Below are positions 12,310-23,500 of a stretch of DNA of 64,000 bases, one piece after another (within the stretch, counting starts at the first letter, position 1; every line of letters begins with the position of its first letter). Source of the stretch: Buxus sempervirens (Eukaryota; Streptophyta; Magnoliopsida; Buxales; Buxaceae). The DNA lies in NCBI GenBank assembly GCA_947561395.2, contig OX387194.1, forward strand, positions 16,354,048 through 16,418,047, read 5' to 3'. The notes under the pieces were generated by a model. That model saw only the letters and a program-made list of their open reading frames with translations. It had not been told where the DNA came from and did not search any database. The translations under genes were made by a program, and so were the position numbers.

Positions 12310-12620
12310 ATAAACTTAATCTATTTGCCTATCACCCTTATACATGTCCTTGATGAGCTCAATGTATTTGATTGATATTCATGTCCTATCTATAACCCAT
12401 CAAAATATTTCTTTAACTACTATATCTCCTTTTACCTGTCAACTTCTTCACTTGATCAAAAGTAAAAAGATTGCCTTAATGGTAGACTTCCTTGGCATAA
12501 ATCTAAAATTGTGTAAGAAAATTTCAGTTATTCTTCTTAATATTTGCTCCGTTATTCTTTTTCATAACTTTATAGTGTGACTTATAAGCTAACTCCACAA
12601 TATTGGTACATTTCAGATTT
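12310..12620 (-). mobile_element. RTE-clade LINE reverse-transcriptase relic
   Basis: Read on the minus strand, separate frames give FMPRKSTIKAIFLLL (about 12,500-12,455), YIELIKDMYKG (about 12,366-12,334) and a CTN...SH..KV patch (about 12,605-12,565). Plant RTE non-LTR reverse transcriptases have FMPGRSTMEAIYLLR, KYIDVIKDMYDG and CxNYRGIKLMSHTMK in the same order. Multiple stops and shifts separate the pieces, so this is an old, 5'-truncated copy. The 3' end was not identified. Confidence 0.7.
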
Positions 12621-13289
12621 TACTATCACATTCTCCCTCCAGCCAATTGGTGCCTTTTCTTAAAAAAAATATAAGGTCAACCACAATGCACCAATTTCTC
12701 CTAGAATTTCCACTATTCAATTAGAATACCTTCTTGCCTTTCCTATTCTCATCTTGGCAAAGCTACCTTCTTACCTAATGTTCTTTGTTCCTTCAACACT
12801 CAACAAGTTCAAAAATTTTCTGTTTATCTTTTTCTTTTCAAATCCCATTATCCTCTACTAGAAGCAAGAATAACAAGATAATTCTTATATGAATTTTTTG
12901 CTAATAGAAGAGGCAAATCCCCAGAATAATTAGTTTCTCACCAAGAGATGGCTGAGGGAATTATGCATTGCAACCCCTATGTTTTGCCCATTAATATTAT
13001 CGTGGTTTTTTTTGATGTCTGAAAAATGAACTTTAATTGGAAAAAAAAACAAAAAGAAAATAATAAGGAAGAGAAAATGATCCACTACCACTGCCATCCT
13101 TTCTCCACTGCACTTGATGCGACGACACTTGAAATCATCTACAGCCAAATCTAACAGCAACTGTAGTGACTGCTTGATTCACTTAAAATTTTATTTTGTC
13201 TTCTGAAAAACAAATTTTTTAAGAAAGGGTGCCCTCTTTCCCCCTTCATCTTTCTACTTGTCATGGAACTGTTTGTAGGTATCACTAAT
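12621..13289. other. Non-coding stretch
   Basis: AT-rich sequence with no recognised feature. It may include unrecognisable parts of the neighbouring LINE relics. Confidence 0.35.
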
Positions 13290-13710
13290 AAAAGTACTGA
13301 GAGATTTCAAGACCCATGCCAAATGCAACAACCCCATCATTAAAGTTTGTGATTCACAGATGATATCTTTATATTCAGTCATGGTGATCTTATCTCTGTA
13401 ACTGGCATCCTTAAAGCTTTAGGTGTCATGGCCTCAATTTCTGGTTTGAGAACAAATCATTGAAGAAGCTCCATTTACCTTTGTGCAGTTCCTCTGCACA
13501 AAGGAGAAAAGCTTGGAAACTTTCCCTATCACTGAAGGAAAGCTACCTGTTAGATATTTGGGTCTAGCCCTCTTAACTTCTAACCTCACGGCAAAAGGAA
13601 TGTGAACAGCTATTAATCAAAATGAAGCGTAAGCTTCAATCTTGGAAAGAAAAGAGTATCTTCTATGCTGGCTGCCTCCAACTGATAAAGATAAGTTGAG
13701 AGGTTCTGAC
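13290..13710 (+). mobile_element. L1-type LINE reverse-transcriptase relic
   Basis: On the plus strand FTDDIFIFSHGDLISV begins at 13,353, followed by ASISGLRTNH, then SIYLCAVP, ITEGKLPVRYLGLALLTSNL and a shifted frame with an RKLQSWK-like run. This is the classic plant L1 RT palm: the F(A)DD catalytic aspartates, the SGL.IN.SKS motif, and the LPVRYLGLPL segment. Stops and frameshifts mark it as dead. It is truncated at both ends, with no poly-A tail visible next to it. Confidence 0.75.
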
Positions 13711-13833
13711 CTGAAATTTAGTTTTTACTATGCCCCATTTAAAATTTGACTTGAAAAAGTCCTTTAACTAATCATTTCATTGTGTCTAACCAAAGATAAA
13801 GCTAAAACGTACGTGAATGGATTAAGGTTCAAT

Positions 13834-14338
13834 TTAGTGTGGATTAGGGTTGGGTCGGGCTACCCCTAACCCAATTTATAAAATACGAATCCCTAAGCAA
13901 TGGCAAGGGATGAAGGCGGATTAACTAACTGAACTTGCCATCCCTATCCATTACTTATGTATAATTATAGAGATTCATTTGCCAGCACATCAGAATTATG
14001 TCTAAGCAGGCATTGCATTGGCCTTGTTAATTCTGCCACATACAATGATGATGTGGCTTATCTCAACACAAGACTCATCGAAGGTTTTTAGTGTGAATTA
14101 GGATTGGGTCAGGCTGCCCCTAACCAGATTATAAAATACAAATCCCTAAGCATTAGGGAGGGATGAGGGCAGCTTAACTAATTGAACTGGCAATCCCTAT
14201 CCATTAATTATGTATAAACATACAAATTCATTTGCCAGCACATCGGGGTTTTGTCTAAGCAGGTATTGCATTGGCCTCGTTATTTCTGCCACATAGAATG
14301 ATGATGTGGCTGATCTCAACATAAGACCCATTGAAGGT
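13834..14338. repeat. Tandem direct duplication of about 255 bp
   Basis: The sequence from TTTAGTGTGGATTAGGGTTG at about 13,830 to ATCGAAGGTTT at 14,089 is repeated from TTTAGTGTGAATTAGGATTG to ATTGAAGGTTT at 14,338. The copies differ at perhaps one base in ten, so the duplication is not recent. No coding content is evident. Confidence 0.8.
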
Positions 14339-14703
14339 TTCAAAGTAGTCCACCGGACCTTTGATGATAATCTATCCGAGAGCTAGACGTCCATATCCAC
14401 CTACAATGAGCCAACACTGTTCAAAGCCTAGTGGGAGGAGAATGTCATCCAAATATACAAGATCATGTTTCTTTAGAACCAATATACAACACCAATGACA
14501 CAGTAAAACTAGCAACAAGGGTAGAAGCAAAAGTAGATCATCTTGATACAAAGACCCAGTCCAAATTAGGGTTACATTTTCTGCTTTATCTAAACCTACG
14601 GATCATGAAGTACCAGTTTGTGAGAATATTCAACAAACAACAAAAACCAACAATACCAAAAACATACAAGCCACTACGTATACACTAAGAACACACTATC
14701 CAA

Positions 14704-15313
14704 TAGGGGTGCAACTCAGTTCGGTTTGGTTCGGTCCGGGTTGAACTCAATCCAAGACCAAAACAAAAGCATTGAACATTAACCCAAAACTGAAAGAAAC
14801 CAAAACTGATAAACTGAAAACCAAACCGGTTTAAAATGTGAAACCCTAAACCCAAACCGAACCGAATTTAGATTCGGTTGGTTTTAATGTAGAGATGGGC
14901 ATTTAAATGGTTTGGTCGGTTCAGCATTAAAATTGGTTCGCCACCATGGCTGGGCCGATTACAGCCAAATTCCATTATGGCTGGACTGATTAAAGGGGCT
15001 GATTAAAGGCCTGGTTGAGGCCCTTTGAGCCTAAGTCCTTTATAAGGAATCAACTAGGGAAGGTATCCTTCCCCAGACCAATGTCCCACGTATGAAGGAT
15101 GCATACATGGTTACGTGGCTAGGGAAGCATACGTGGTTGGGAAAACTTAGTCCCACATCCGTCTGGGGAAGGATGCCTTCACCAACCGATTCATTATAAA
15201 GGCCCTAAGGCCTCCTACACGAGTGAGATTTCCCATGTGACACCCATGTGACGTCCACATGGATGCCTACTAGCGCAAGCATCCATGGATATTATTATGA
15301 ATAATAAAAATAA

Positions 15314-15401
<88 letters not shown>

Positions 15402-15554
15402 CAGTTCGGTTTCAATTCGATTCGGTTGTATTTTGCTTTCAACCCATTACCGAACCAAATTAATTCAACTTTGCATTTTTAAAACCAAAACCAAACCAAA
15501 TCTTTTAAAAGTCGGTTTGGGTTCAGTTTTACCCAGATCAAGTTGCACCCCCTA
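14704..15554. mobile_element. Non-autonomous hAT element (MITE-like) with 8-bp TSD
   Basis: The 851-bp element has terminal inverted repeats TAGGGGTGCAACT and AGTTGCACCCCCTA and is flanked by exact copies of CTATCCAA (14,696-14,703 and 15,555-15,562). An 8-bp target duplication and a TAGGGG-type end are hAT hallmarks. Subterminal regions are packed with GGTTCGGTTTGG-like motifs on both strands. No transposase is encoded. It inserted into the Gypsy relic, so it is younger than that relic. A long (TA)n tract lies inside. Confidence 0.9.
15319..15399. repeat. (TA)n microsatellite, about 80 bp
   Basis: Uninterrupted TA dinucleotides inside the hAT element. Likely to be length-variable. Confidence 0.95.
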
Positions 15555-16802
15555 CTATCCAATACGTATGCTCCACCACAACCAAGTGCTACTATTGTGG
15601 TCAACTGAGACATCAACCTAATTGGTATCCCAATGATAGATGGCAAATTTGACAACCAGCATAGGCAAGGTTGAACAAGAATATGAAGAACTTGTACATG
15701 ATTTATAAATGATAATTTTTTATGAAGAATAAAAAGTAGAGATTGTGGAGGCAGATGAAGGTCTTCGCAGTGATGACCATCCATTATCAATTTTGATAAG
15801 AAAGCTGACATGTACAACTAAGCAAGAAGCCAATTTACAAAGGCATCATATATTCAAGACTAAGTTTAGAGTCTACGAATGAAAGATCATTTGATTATAG
15901 ATGAAGGTAGGTGTGCGACTTTTGTTTCAAGTAGTATGATTGATAAGTTGTAGCTAAAGACAGAAAAGCATTCCTCTACCTACATAACTGGTTAGATTAA
16001 AGAGGCTGGTGAGACTTAAGGTAACTAAAATAAAGTCAGGTTCCTCTTTCTACTGTGAAATTTACAAGGATGAGGTGTGATACTGTTGACATGGATGCTA
16101 ATAACTTACTACTTGAAAGACCGTGGCAGTAGTATATAGTCTCTATTCATCAAGTAAAGAAAAATTCCATTAGTTTTTACAAGGATGGCATTAAAATAAC
16201 AGCTCTCCCTATGAAAAGGGAACACAATCCAAGCATCATCCCCTAAAAGTTTTCAAGGAAGGCAATCAAGTGATGCAAGAACCAAATTAGAGGACGAGTA
16301 TTCACCAAGGATGGGGGTACTGATGAAGCGCAAGTGGACCCTACTAGTTATCAACTACACTGTTTTAGTAAGAGTTGTTTTTTAAATTTCTTATTTAACT
16401 TCTGTTTGAACTTTGAGACTTTATTTGAGTTGTATTAGGTATTTTAAGTGTTTTAGGAGTAGAATTTGACTCTTTTTTGAGTTATTATATGTATCCTAAT
16501 TTGAAAAGCTTATACATTATTTTACAATTTCAAGAAGTCTATCTGTAGACTGCATTTATTTAGTTTCTTCACATAAGATATGGACTCAGAAGGATTATAG
16601 AATCCATAGAGTGCATTGGTTAAATTGGTTCATAAAAGAATAAACAGTGGAACAAGATTCAAGCAGTTTTCCTCAAATAGCATAGATAAGATGCGGATGG
16701 CTAACTGCAAAAATAGCTTTCTTCAGAACAGGAAGACCAATTATGAAATTACCAGTAGAAAAGTAACCAGCAACCAATTCCGGGAGAGGTAATATGACTT
16801 AC

Positions 16803-16885
16803 AGATATAAGATTCAGAAATATGATATTAGACTCCGGTACACCCTTCCTTGTGAGTAACGAAATAGCTTTAACAGCTGAATTTC
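16803..16885 (-). CDS. Isolated exon of a uridine kinase-like / uracil phosphoribosyltransferase domain
   Basis: Seen: 83 bases between a TTCTACAG acceptor (AG at 16,887-16,886) and a GTAAGT donor (GT at 16,802-16,801), entering in the middle of a codon. It encodes NSAVKAISLLTRKGVPESNI followed by IFLNLIS. Known: plant uridine kinase-like proteins have a C-terminal UPRT-type domain with (L)DPVLATGNSA..AI.LL..KGVPE..IIFLNLISAP, the PRPP-binding region; the nucleotide salvage reaction is uracil plus PRPP to UMP. The exon boundary falls at the G of GNSA. The preceding LDPVLATG exon and the following SAPEG..VC exon were not found within several kb. The frame is intact. Confidence 0.75.
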
Positions 16886-18499
16886 CTGTAGAATTATAGT
16901 AACAATGTTTAGAACAGTTCAACTCAGACAGCAGCAAATAAAAGTTTAAAAGATTTGAATTAGTTTTCACACATCATATGTATGTTAAAAGAAAAACCAG
17001 AAACATTACATTCATTTTAATAATACAAGTTCAAAAAAGGAAATGGGGAAAAGAATGTGAAGGAAGGAAAGAAACGCATTATGCTGACATGTGGTATGCT
17101 TCAATCACATGTAGCAGTTACATGAGAAAGAGACTCTTAAAAAGCAACTAAATTGAAATTATGAACAGGGTTTACCTGACCAGCAGTGCGCGGTCCCGGT
17201 AAACACTGTACCGGAGGGAGAAAATTAAAACAAAAATTGCAGTGTTGGCAACGACTGGTATTGGTCCAGCACAGTCCAGTACCAGCCGGTACAAAGCTAA
17301 TTCGGTCTGATTGAAATAAAATTTCTCAAAAAAATTAGGAAAAAGTGGAAGGTTATTTGTATTCTTTCTAGTCTAGCCATCGAAGGGATGTGGAAGGTTA
17401 TTTGTATTCTCTGGGGGTGGTGGAGGTGTAAGGTACCCAAAAAGAAATTCTAGAAATTTTTTTTACCAGTAATAAGAGAATTATATTGATAAAAAGGGGG
17501 AATGATACAGCTTGTGTACCCCTAGAAAAGGGAAAAAAAATACAAAAGGGAAAGAAAATAAAATCCTAACACCCCACTAATTCAGAGAGCAGATTACATG
17601 AGACTTGAATTTTCTTTCTTACAAATAGATATACATTTAATCCATCTTGAATTTGGTCCATTTAAACCACCCTATCTACAAATAGATATACATCAAGGCA
17701 CCAACTCGTGAATATAAGCCTTCAATTAATCAACAATTAAAACACAAAATAAAGTATCTCATAATTGAAATCATTGTAAACTTATTGTTCCGGAAACTCA
17801 TTTGCCTTATCAGTCACCATTCTCAACCTAGTCAATGCACCCGCCACCCTCATACATAAGTTGAAAAAATTTAGCTTATTTTGCTAATACCATTTTTATG
17901 CCCAAAACACATTAAACATAATCTCAAAGAATCATCATATGCTTTCTCTAAATAAGATAGCCCAAAAAATGTTCTCCTAAAGATACTAAGACTTAATAAC
18001 AGTAATTGATATTAATTACAAATAGGAGTCATATGTTCCCAACAAATACAAAGTGCAATAACCCAAAAACTAAATGAGCAATGCATCCAAGAGTTAAAAA
18101 AATTCCTATCAAAGTGATTCTGAAGCCAAAAATAGCCTTTATCAGATTATACTCACCGATACAGTAAATATAGTATATCTATTAACCTATATAAAAAAGC
18201 CCTTACCACCTGTTCGTCGACCTGCTTTTTCGTCGACCTGCTTGCTTCACCATTCACCACTCGACTTTATAATAAATCACATTTCATCTATTATAACCTT
18301 GCCACCTGCTTGCTTGTCGACCTGCTTGCATGGCGACAAACTTTTTTACTGCTTGATTTCCAACCTGTTTGCTTCCACGAAGAAAGGGAAGAACGAGGCT
18401 AGGGTTCTGCTCGTGTTGATCGGGCTTGAGGCCGATTTATACGAACGCGCAAGGATAAGCCATGGAACGTGCGTTGCTGTGATTGGATTGAAATCTGAA
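16886..18499. other. Non-coding stretch
   Basis: No recognised gene. A patch at 17,175-17,300 carries repeated ACCGG/CCGGT motifs (CCGGTAAACACTGTACCGG). From about 18,210 to 18,330 the motif TCGACCTGCTTGC recurs four or five times. The region may belong to the body of the CACTA element whose end is at 19,110. Confidence 0.35.
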
Positions 18500-18765
18500 G
18501 GAATCAAAGTGGGGAAAATGGCGAAAGGGTCGAAAGGGTCGAAAGGAATCAAAGTGGGGAAAATGGCGAAAGGGTCGAAAGGAATCAAAGTGGGGAAAAT
18601 GGCGAAAGGGTCGAAAGTGGGGTTGCAGGAAAGCGAAGGTTGAGAAAAAGTGGATGGCAAAGTGGATCGCGCGATGGACAAGTGAAAATGGCGAAAGGGT
18701 CGAAAGTGGGGTTGTAGGAAAGCGAAGGTTGAGGAAAAGTGGAAAAGTGGATCGCGCGATGGAGA
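18500..18765. repeat. Minisatellite, GGGGAAAATGGCGAAAGGGTCG units
   Basis: Units beginning GAATCAAAGTGGGGAAAATG start at 18,501, 18,546 and 18,582 (periods 45 and 36). A longer block containing GGCGAAAGGGTCGAAAGTGG and a GATCGCGCGATGG end then occurs twice, at about 18,599-18,680 and 18,687-18,763. Open frames cross the array on both strands (133 and 142 codons), but they only translate the repeat and I do not regard them as genes. Confidence 0.75.
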
Positions 18766-18769
18766 GGTA

Positions 18770-19110
18770 TACATTAAAGCTTTAGCGGCGGTAACTCTTA
18801 CCGCCTCTAAATATCATATTTTAACGGCGGTGAATACATGCGTAATTCTATAGCGGCGGTACAATATAACCGCCGCTATTGAATTACGCATGTATTCGCG
18901 GCGGTAATATACCGCCGTAATTTAGCGTCGTTTATTAGCGGCGGTAATATACCGCCGCTACGCTTATTTTAGAGACGGTAAAATTTACCGCCTCTAATTA
19001 TATTGTTTCAGCGGCACAAAAGCTATTACCGCCGTTAATTCTGCATATTAGCGGCGGTAACTGATACCGCCGCTAAAATCCCGACGCTAATTCTTTGCAG
19101 TTTTGTAGTG
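18770..19110. mobile_element. CACTA (En/Spm) element terminus with subterminal hairpins
   Basis: The right end reads GCAGTTTTGTAGTG, i.e. CACTACAAAACTGC on the minus strand, a typical CACTA terminal repeat. Inside it about eight copies of TTAGCGGCGGTAA-type motifs sit in alternating orientation (near 18,788, 18,852, 18,893, 18,935, 18,972 and 19,049), forming paired hairpins, as expected of CACTA subterminal transposase-binding repeats. The 3-bp AGT next to the end is a candidate target duplication. The left terminus was not found, so the element's full length is unknown. It lies inside a TRIM element, of which only the right part remains. Confidence 0.75.
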
Positions 19111-19135
19111 AGTCATGTCTACACATGAGGGGGAG

Positions 19136-19211
19136 TGTTAAGGAATATATTAAATATTTAAAGTTCACCCTTACTATCAGCTTAATCTTTTGGTAGGAAC
19201 GGTGTTCTACA
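19136..19211 (+). mobile_element. 3' LTR of a TRIM element (truncated copy)
   Basis: A 76-bp LTR (TGTTAAGGAATATATT to TTCTACA) follows a purine-rich GAGGGGGAG tract. It matches the LTRs of the TRIM copies at 26,035 and 48,858. Only this end remains here: a CACTA element joins it within the internal region. Confidence 0.75.
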
Positions 19212-19328
19212 CTTACTAGCATGATAGACAAAAATCTTCCCATGTATCGTGACAGATGTTTTGTATTTTGTTTTCGGTAATTGATTAACACACACTAAGC
19301 CCCAATAATAAGGGGATCTAGGGGCAGC

Positions 19329-19967
19329 TAGGAATGGCAACGGTTCGATTAAAACAGACAAACCAAACCAAACCAAACCTATTAGGGTCGGTTTTGCGTC
19401 TTTAATATTCGGTTTCAGTTCGGTTTTGGTTTTTAACTGAAAAAAACGATGCGGTTTTAGTTCGTTTACAGTTTGAAGGTGAAATCGAATCGAAATTGAC
19501 TATATATAACATGCATAAGCTTTGGACGAAATGGAAGTTTTAATGAGCCAAAAGACATCACTGCCGGAGTGGAGATGAATACAATTGGCCATTTCATCTC
19601 CCTTCAATGAGCATATTGAATATGTTTAAGTCAAACATTGCTAGGGGATGACGTGTTCCTCCAGAGTTGAATGATCTTAATAGTTATTGAAACAAAAAAC
19701 TTCACTTAAATTTTTATTTTTCATTGTACTTCTATGGAATGAATTCTTTTGATATAGTTTTCATTAGCACATCCCTATGTAGACATGTAAAATAATAAAA
19801 TTTTACTCCCAAAAAGGTGAAACGGTTCTATTTGGTTACGGTTTCAAGAATATAAAAATTAAACGGGTCTAGTTTTAAATTTAGTAAACCGTAATGGTTA
19901 CGGTTTTCATTGTAAATTTGTCGGTTTGATTTTGGTTTTTTGCAAAACCAAACCGTTGTCATCCTTA
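19329..19967. mobile_element. Non-autonomous hAT element with decayed TSD
   Basis: The termini TAGGAATGGCAACGGTT and AACCGTTGTCATCCTTA are imperfect inverted repeats (about 14 of 17). GGTTCGG/AACCAAACC motifs fill the subterminal regions, as in the element at 14,704. The flanking octamers GGGGCAGC and AAGGTAGC agree at five positions. The duplicated region at 31,485-31,505 reads straight through (CTAGGGGCAGCCATCC), an empty site confirming the boundaries. Confidence 0.8.
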
Positions 19968-20105
19968 AAGGTAGCCACCCTTGGGTGGAAGGATCACAAG
20001 ACGCGCATACACAAGTGTCAAACGCGTGCACACTGTGAAGGTAGGTGTCGTTTTGGGTGGTCTGCCTTCTACTTGGTTTTGGTCCGAGAGGTAGGTGTCC
20101 TCATC

Positions 20106-20161
20106 TGTTTGCAGTCCTCACACTTGTGGTGCTTGCCGGTGATGGTGGTAGGCACAGCCAT
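20106..20161 (-). pseudogene. DUF247 5'-end remnant (start codon and 18 codons)
   Basis: From the ATG at 20,161 the minus strand reads MAVPTTITGKHHKCEDCKQ, the start of the three longer DUF247 copies, then stops being similar. The sequence abutting it matches what lies about 1 kb 5' of the full gene at 29.3-30.7 kb (near 31,605-31,665), so the gene body appears to have been removed by a deletion joining its two flanks. The upstream flank continues at 20,162-20,552 and resumes at 25,631. Confidence 0.8.
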
Positions 20162-20552
20162 TGCGGATCGGAATTCAGATGAGAAGAACAGAAAAAAATA
20201 AGAATGACCATAGTTTTGAACAAATTTTCTTTTCTGCCTACTACTTTAATAATGTAATGGGTTGCTTTGGATCGATTCTCATCCTCTACAGCATTGCTTT
20301 GAATCGATTCTTATCCTATACTCAGGCGCTGTGAATGCTCCTTTTAATAAAAATATGACTAGTGGGTTCTGCACTAAACAAACAGGTGAGTAACTACTTT
20401 CTTTATGGCAGAAAATTTGGTGATTCAACAAACCTGAGCTCATGTGAACTAGAGCCTTGAACCATCAATATCCTTGATCCTTGTCATAGGAGTCAACAAA
20501 AACCCAAGTGCAAGTTGAATAGCCTGGTCATGCACTTTCTAATCGCAACATG

Positions 20553-23500
20553 TATAGAAAAAGAACGAACCAGAGAATTGTAAAATTGAGGAAGAAGACG
20601 CTAGTTCTTATTTTTTATATTGTATTTTGTACAATTGCAAGCTTATGAATATATAGCCTACAAAAGAAAAGAAATGGAGGGAAATAACAGAAGTTTGTTA
20701 CAAGAAAGACTGTACACGTGAAGGAATCGAAACAACGTAACAAATTCAGTGTTTGTCTTTCTCCAATCTTCTAGAAGTGTCTGATTGATGGGATGAGCTG
20801 GATCATGACTTGGAAACTTGTTGACTTGGAAGCTTGCCAGATTTTGATATCCCCCTGCAAGATGGAGAGTAAATATTAATTACTCCCATCTTGGTCAAAT
20901 GTTGAATGAAAGGGTAAAGAGCAAGGGGTTTGGTGAAGATGTCGGCAAGCTGAGATGTAGTGGGTGTATAAGCAGTTAATATGTGACCTTCGTTGATTTT
21001 GTCACGAATAAGATGACAATCAATTTCAATATGTTTCATCCGTTCATGAAAGATGGGATTAGCAGCTATGTGCAAAGCTGCTTGATTATCACAATGTAAA
21101 ACAGCAGGCTGAGAGAGAGAAAAATGAAGGTCATGAAGGAAGTAACAAATCCAAGTGAGCTCACAAATAGCAGAAGCCATTGCTCGATATTCGGATTCAG
21201 CAGACAATTTGGAAACAGTAGTCTGCTTTTTGGATCTCCAGGATACAAGAGAGTCACCGATGAAGACACAAAAACCTGTTGTAGAACGTCTAGTGTTAGG
21301 ACAATTGGCCCAATTGGCATCAGAATAAGCAGTAAGTTTGAGAGCAGAATTTGCAGGATAAAAAAGTCCTTGACCGGGGGTCCCTTTAACATAGCGTAGC
21401 ACCTTTTGGATGGCATTATAATGAGGAACTCGAGGAGTGCTCATACATTGGTTGAGTAAGTGAACACTTTGACTAAGATCTGGCCTAGTGATGGTGAGGT
21501 AGAGTAGCTTCCCAATCAACCGCCGATACAAGCCTGGGTTTGAAAACAATTCACCTTCATCTTTGGAAAGCTTGATGTTAGGATCCATAGGCAAAGATGA
21601 AGGTTTAGCAGCAAGCACCCTAGCTGTAGAGAGAATATCCAGAGCATATTTTCTCTGGCATAACTGTATACTAGAAGAATTTCGAGCTACCTCAAGACCC
21701 AAAAAATATTTGAGAGTGCCAAGATCTTTGATTTTAAACTTAGTGTCCAAGAAGAGTTTGATGGAGGCAATAGAATCCAAATCTGAGCTTGCTACAATAA
21801 TGTCATCTACGTAGATGAGAAGAGCCGTGAAAGAGGAAGCATCAGATTTGATAAATAACCCATAATCAGCCTTTGAAGAAGTGAAACCAAAGTTGATGAG
21901 AGATGAAGATAGTTTGGAATACCACTGTCTCGAGGCCTGTTTGAGGCCATATAAACCCCTCTAGAGACAACAAACTTTGTTTTGTTCAATTGAGTGATAC
22001 CCTGGAGGTAATCTCATGTATATTTCCTCATGGAGATCACCGTGTAAAAATGCATTATTCACATCTAATTGTCGGAGGTGCCAACCTTTGATAGCTGCAA
22101 TGGCAATAAGACAACGAACAGAAACAAGTTTTGCCACGGGTGAAAAAGTCTCATGAAAATCTATCCCGGCTTGTTGGGTAAAACCTTTTGCAACTAGGCG
22201 TGCCTTGTTGCGCTCAATCAAACCATCAGATCTATATTTATATTTGTAAACCCGTTTGCAATCGATTGCCTCTTTTCTAGGAGGTAAGTCAGTGATAGTC
22301 CATGTCTGATTTTGTTCAAGAGCAGTGAGTTCCAATTTCATTGCTTCACTCCATGCTGGATTTTGATTGGCTTGAGCAAAAGTGGTAGGTTCAGTGTGTA
22401 ATGTGATGGAAGTGGTAAAGGCTTTGAAAGAAGAAGAAAGTTTGTCATATGATAAAGTATCAGACAAAGGAAAAGGATTACTTGACCTTTGTAGCTTGGA
22501 CTGCAATTGAGAAGGAGCTGGTGAAGTCACGTGCTGACAATGGAAGTCCTGCAAATAGGAAGGAGCTCTCCGAGGCCTGATGGAACGACGAAGCTCAGCG
22601 GGTTCAAGAACAGATGTGTTTTGCTCAGAATAAGGTAAGGGTGATGTCTTGGGGTCAACAGAATCTAATGGTTCATGAGAAGGTGTGAGTGTGGAGTTAT
22701 TGGGATTAGTGTCTATGAAATGATACGAAAATGGGAATTGTTGTTGAGTGGGTGAGGGATGAGAACTAGTGGCATTTGGTATGAGATCACAGTTAGATGG
22801 TTTTTTATAAGGAAAACAATGTTCATGGAAGATGACATCACGGGAGATGAAGATTTGATTGGTGTTTAGGTCTAGCACTTTATACACTTTTATTGCATTT
22901 GGATATCCAATAAAAAGACACTTCCGTGCCCGAGGATCGAATTTGGTTCTTGAGTGTGCAAGCGTGGAAGCAAAACATAGGCTGCCAAAAACCCACAATT
23001 GTGAATATGAAGGTTTGATTTTGTAGAGAACCTCAAAAGGAGATTTGTAGGCCAAAATTGGTCTAGGGGTTCGATTGAATAGGTATATTGCTGTCATAAC
23101 AAATTCATTCCAGTATTTCATTGGAAGGCCTGATTGATACTTTAGAGCTCTGGCCACATTCAATATATGCTGATGGTTTCGCTCAACCAAAGCATTTTGC
23201 TGAGGTGTGGCTATGCAAGTACATTGGTGAATTATGCCTTTGGCTTGATAAAAATATGGCATCATAAATTCTGCACCATTGTCTGTGCGTATGGTTTGGA
23301 TTTTGGTATTAAATTGGGTATCAATTAGGTTGCAAAAAATTTGAAGGCAAGTTCTGGCATTAGATTGACTTCAACATATATAACCATGTGCACTTGGAAA
23401 AATCGTCCACTATGGTGAGAAAATACTTGGATCCATCATGGGCATTGGTAGGACAAGGGCCCCATATATCTAAGCTGATCAACTCAAAAGGCTTTTTACT

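Larger units (their letters stand above)
14345..16335 (+). mobile_element. Ty3/Gypsy gag-protease relic, interrupted by a hAT MITE
   Basis: Fossil element on the plus strand. Recognisable parts are the end of gag near 14,430-14,690, a CCHC zinc-knuckle-like KCYYCGQLRHQ at about 15,580-15,620, a protease-like region around 15,870-16,130 (SSSMIDKL and a TVDMDANNLLLERPWQ-type segment), and near 16,260-16,320 a patch like the tail of Gypsy polyproteins. RT, RNase H and integrase were not seen, so it looks like an internally deleted copy. It is heavily broken (many interruptions) and old. The zinc-knuckle side is separated from gag by the MITE at 14,704-15,554. Sequence from about 16,340 to 16,560 could be LTR, unconfirmed. 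Confidence 0.6.

Noticed and set aside
18242-18774. Open frames of 133 and 142 codons on opposite strands across the GGCGAAAGGGTCG array
   Set aside because: Both simply translate a minisatellite in different frames; no start context, domain or conservation supports a protein.
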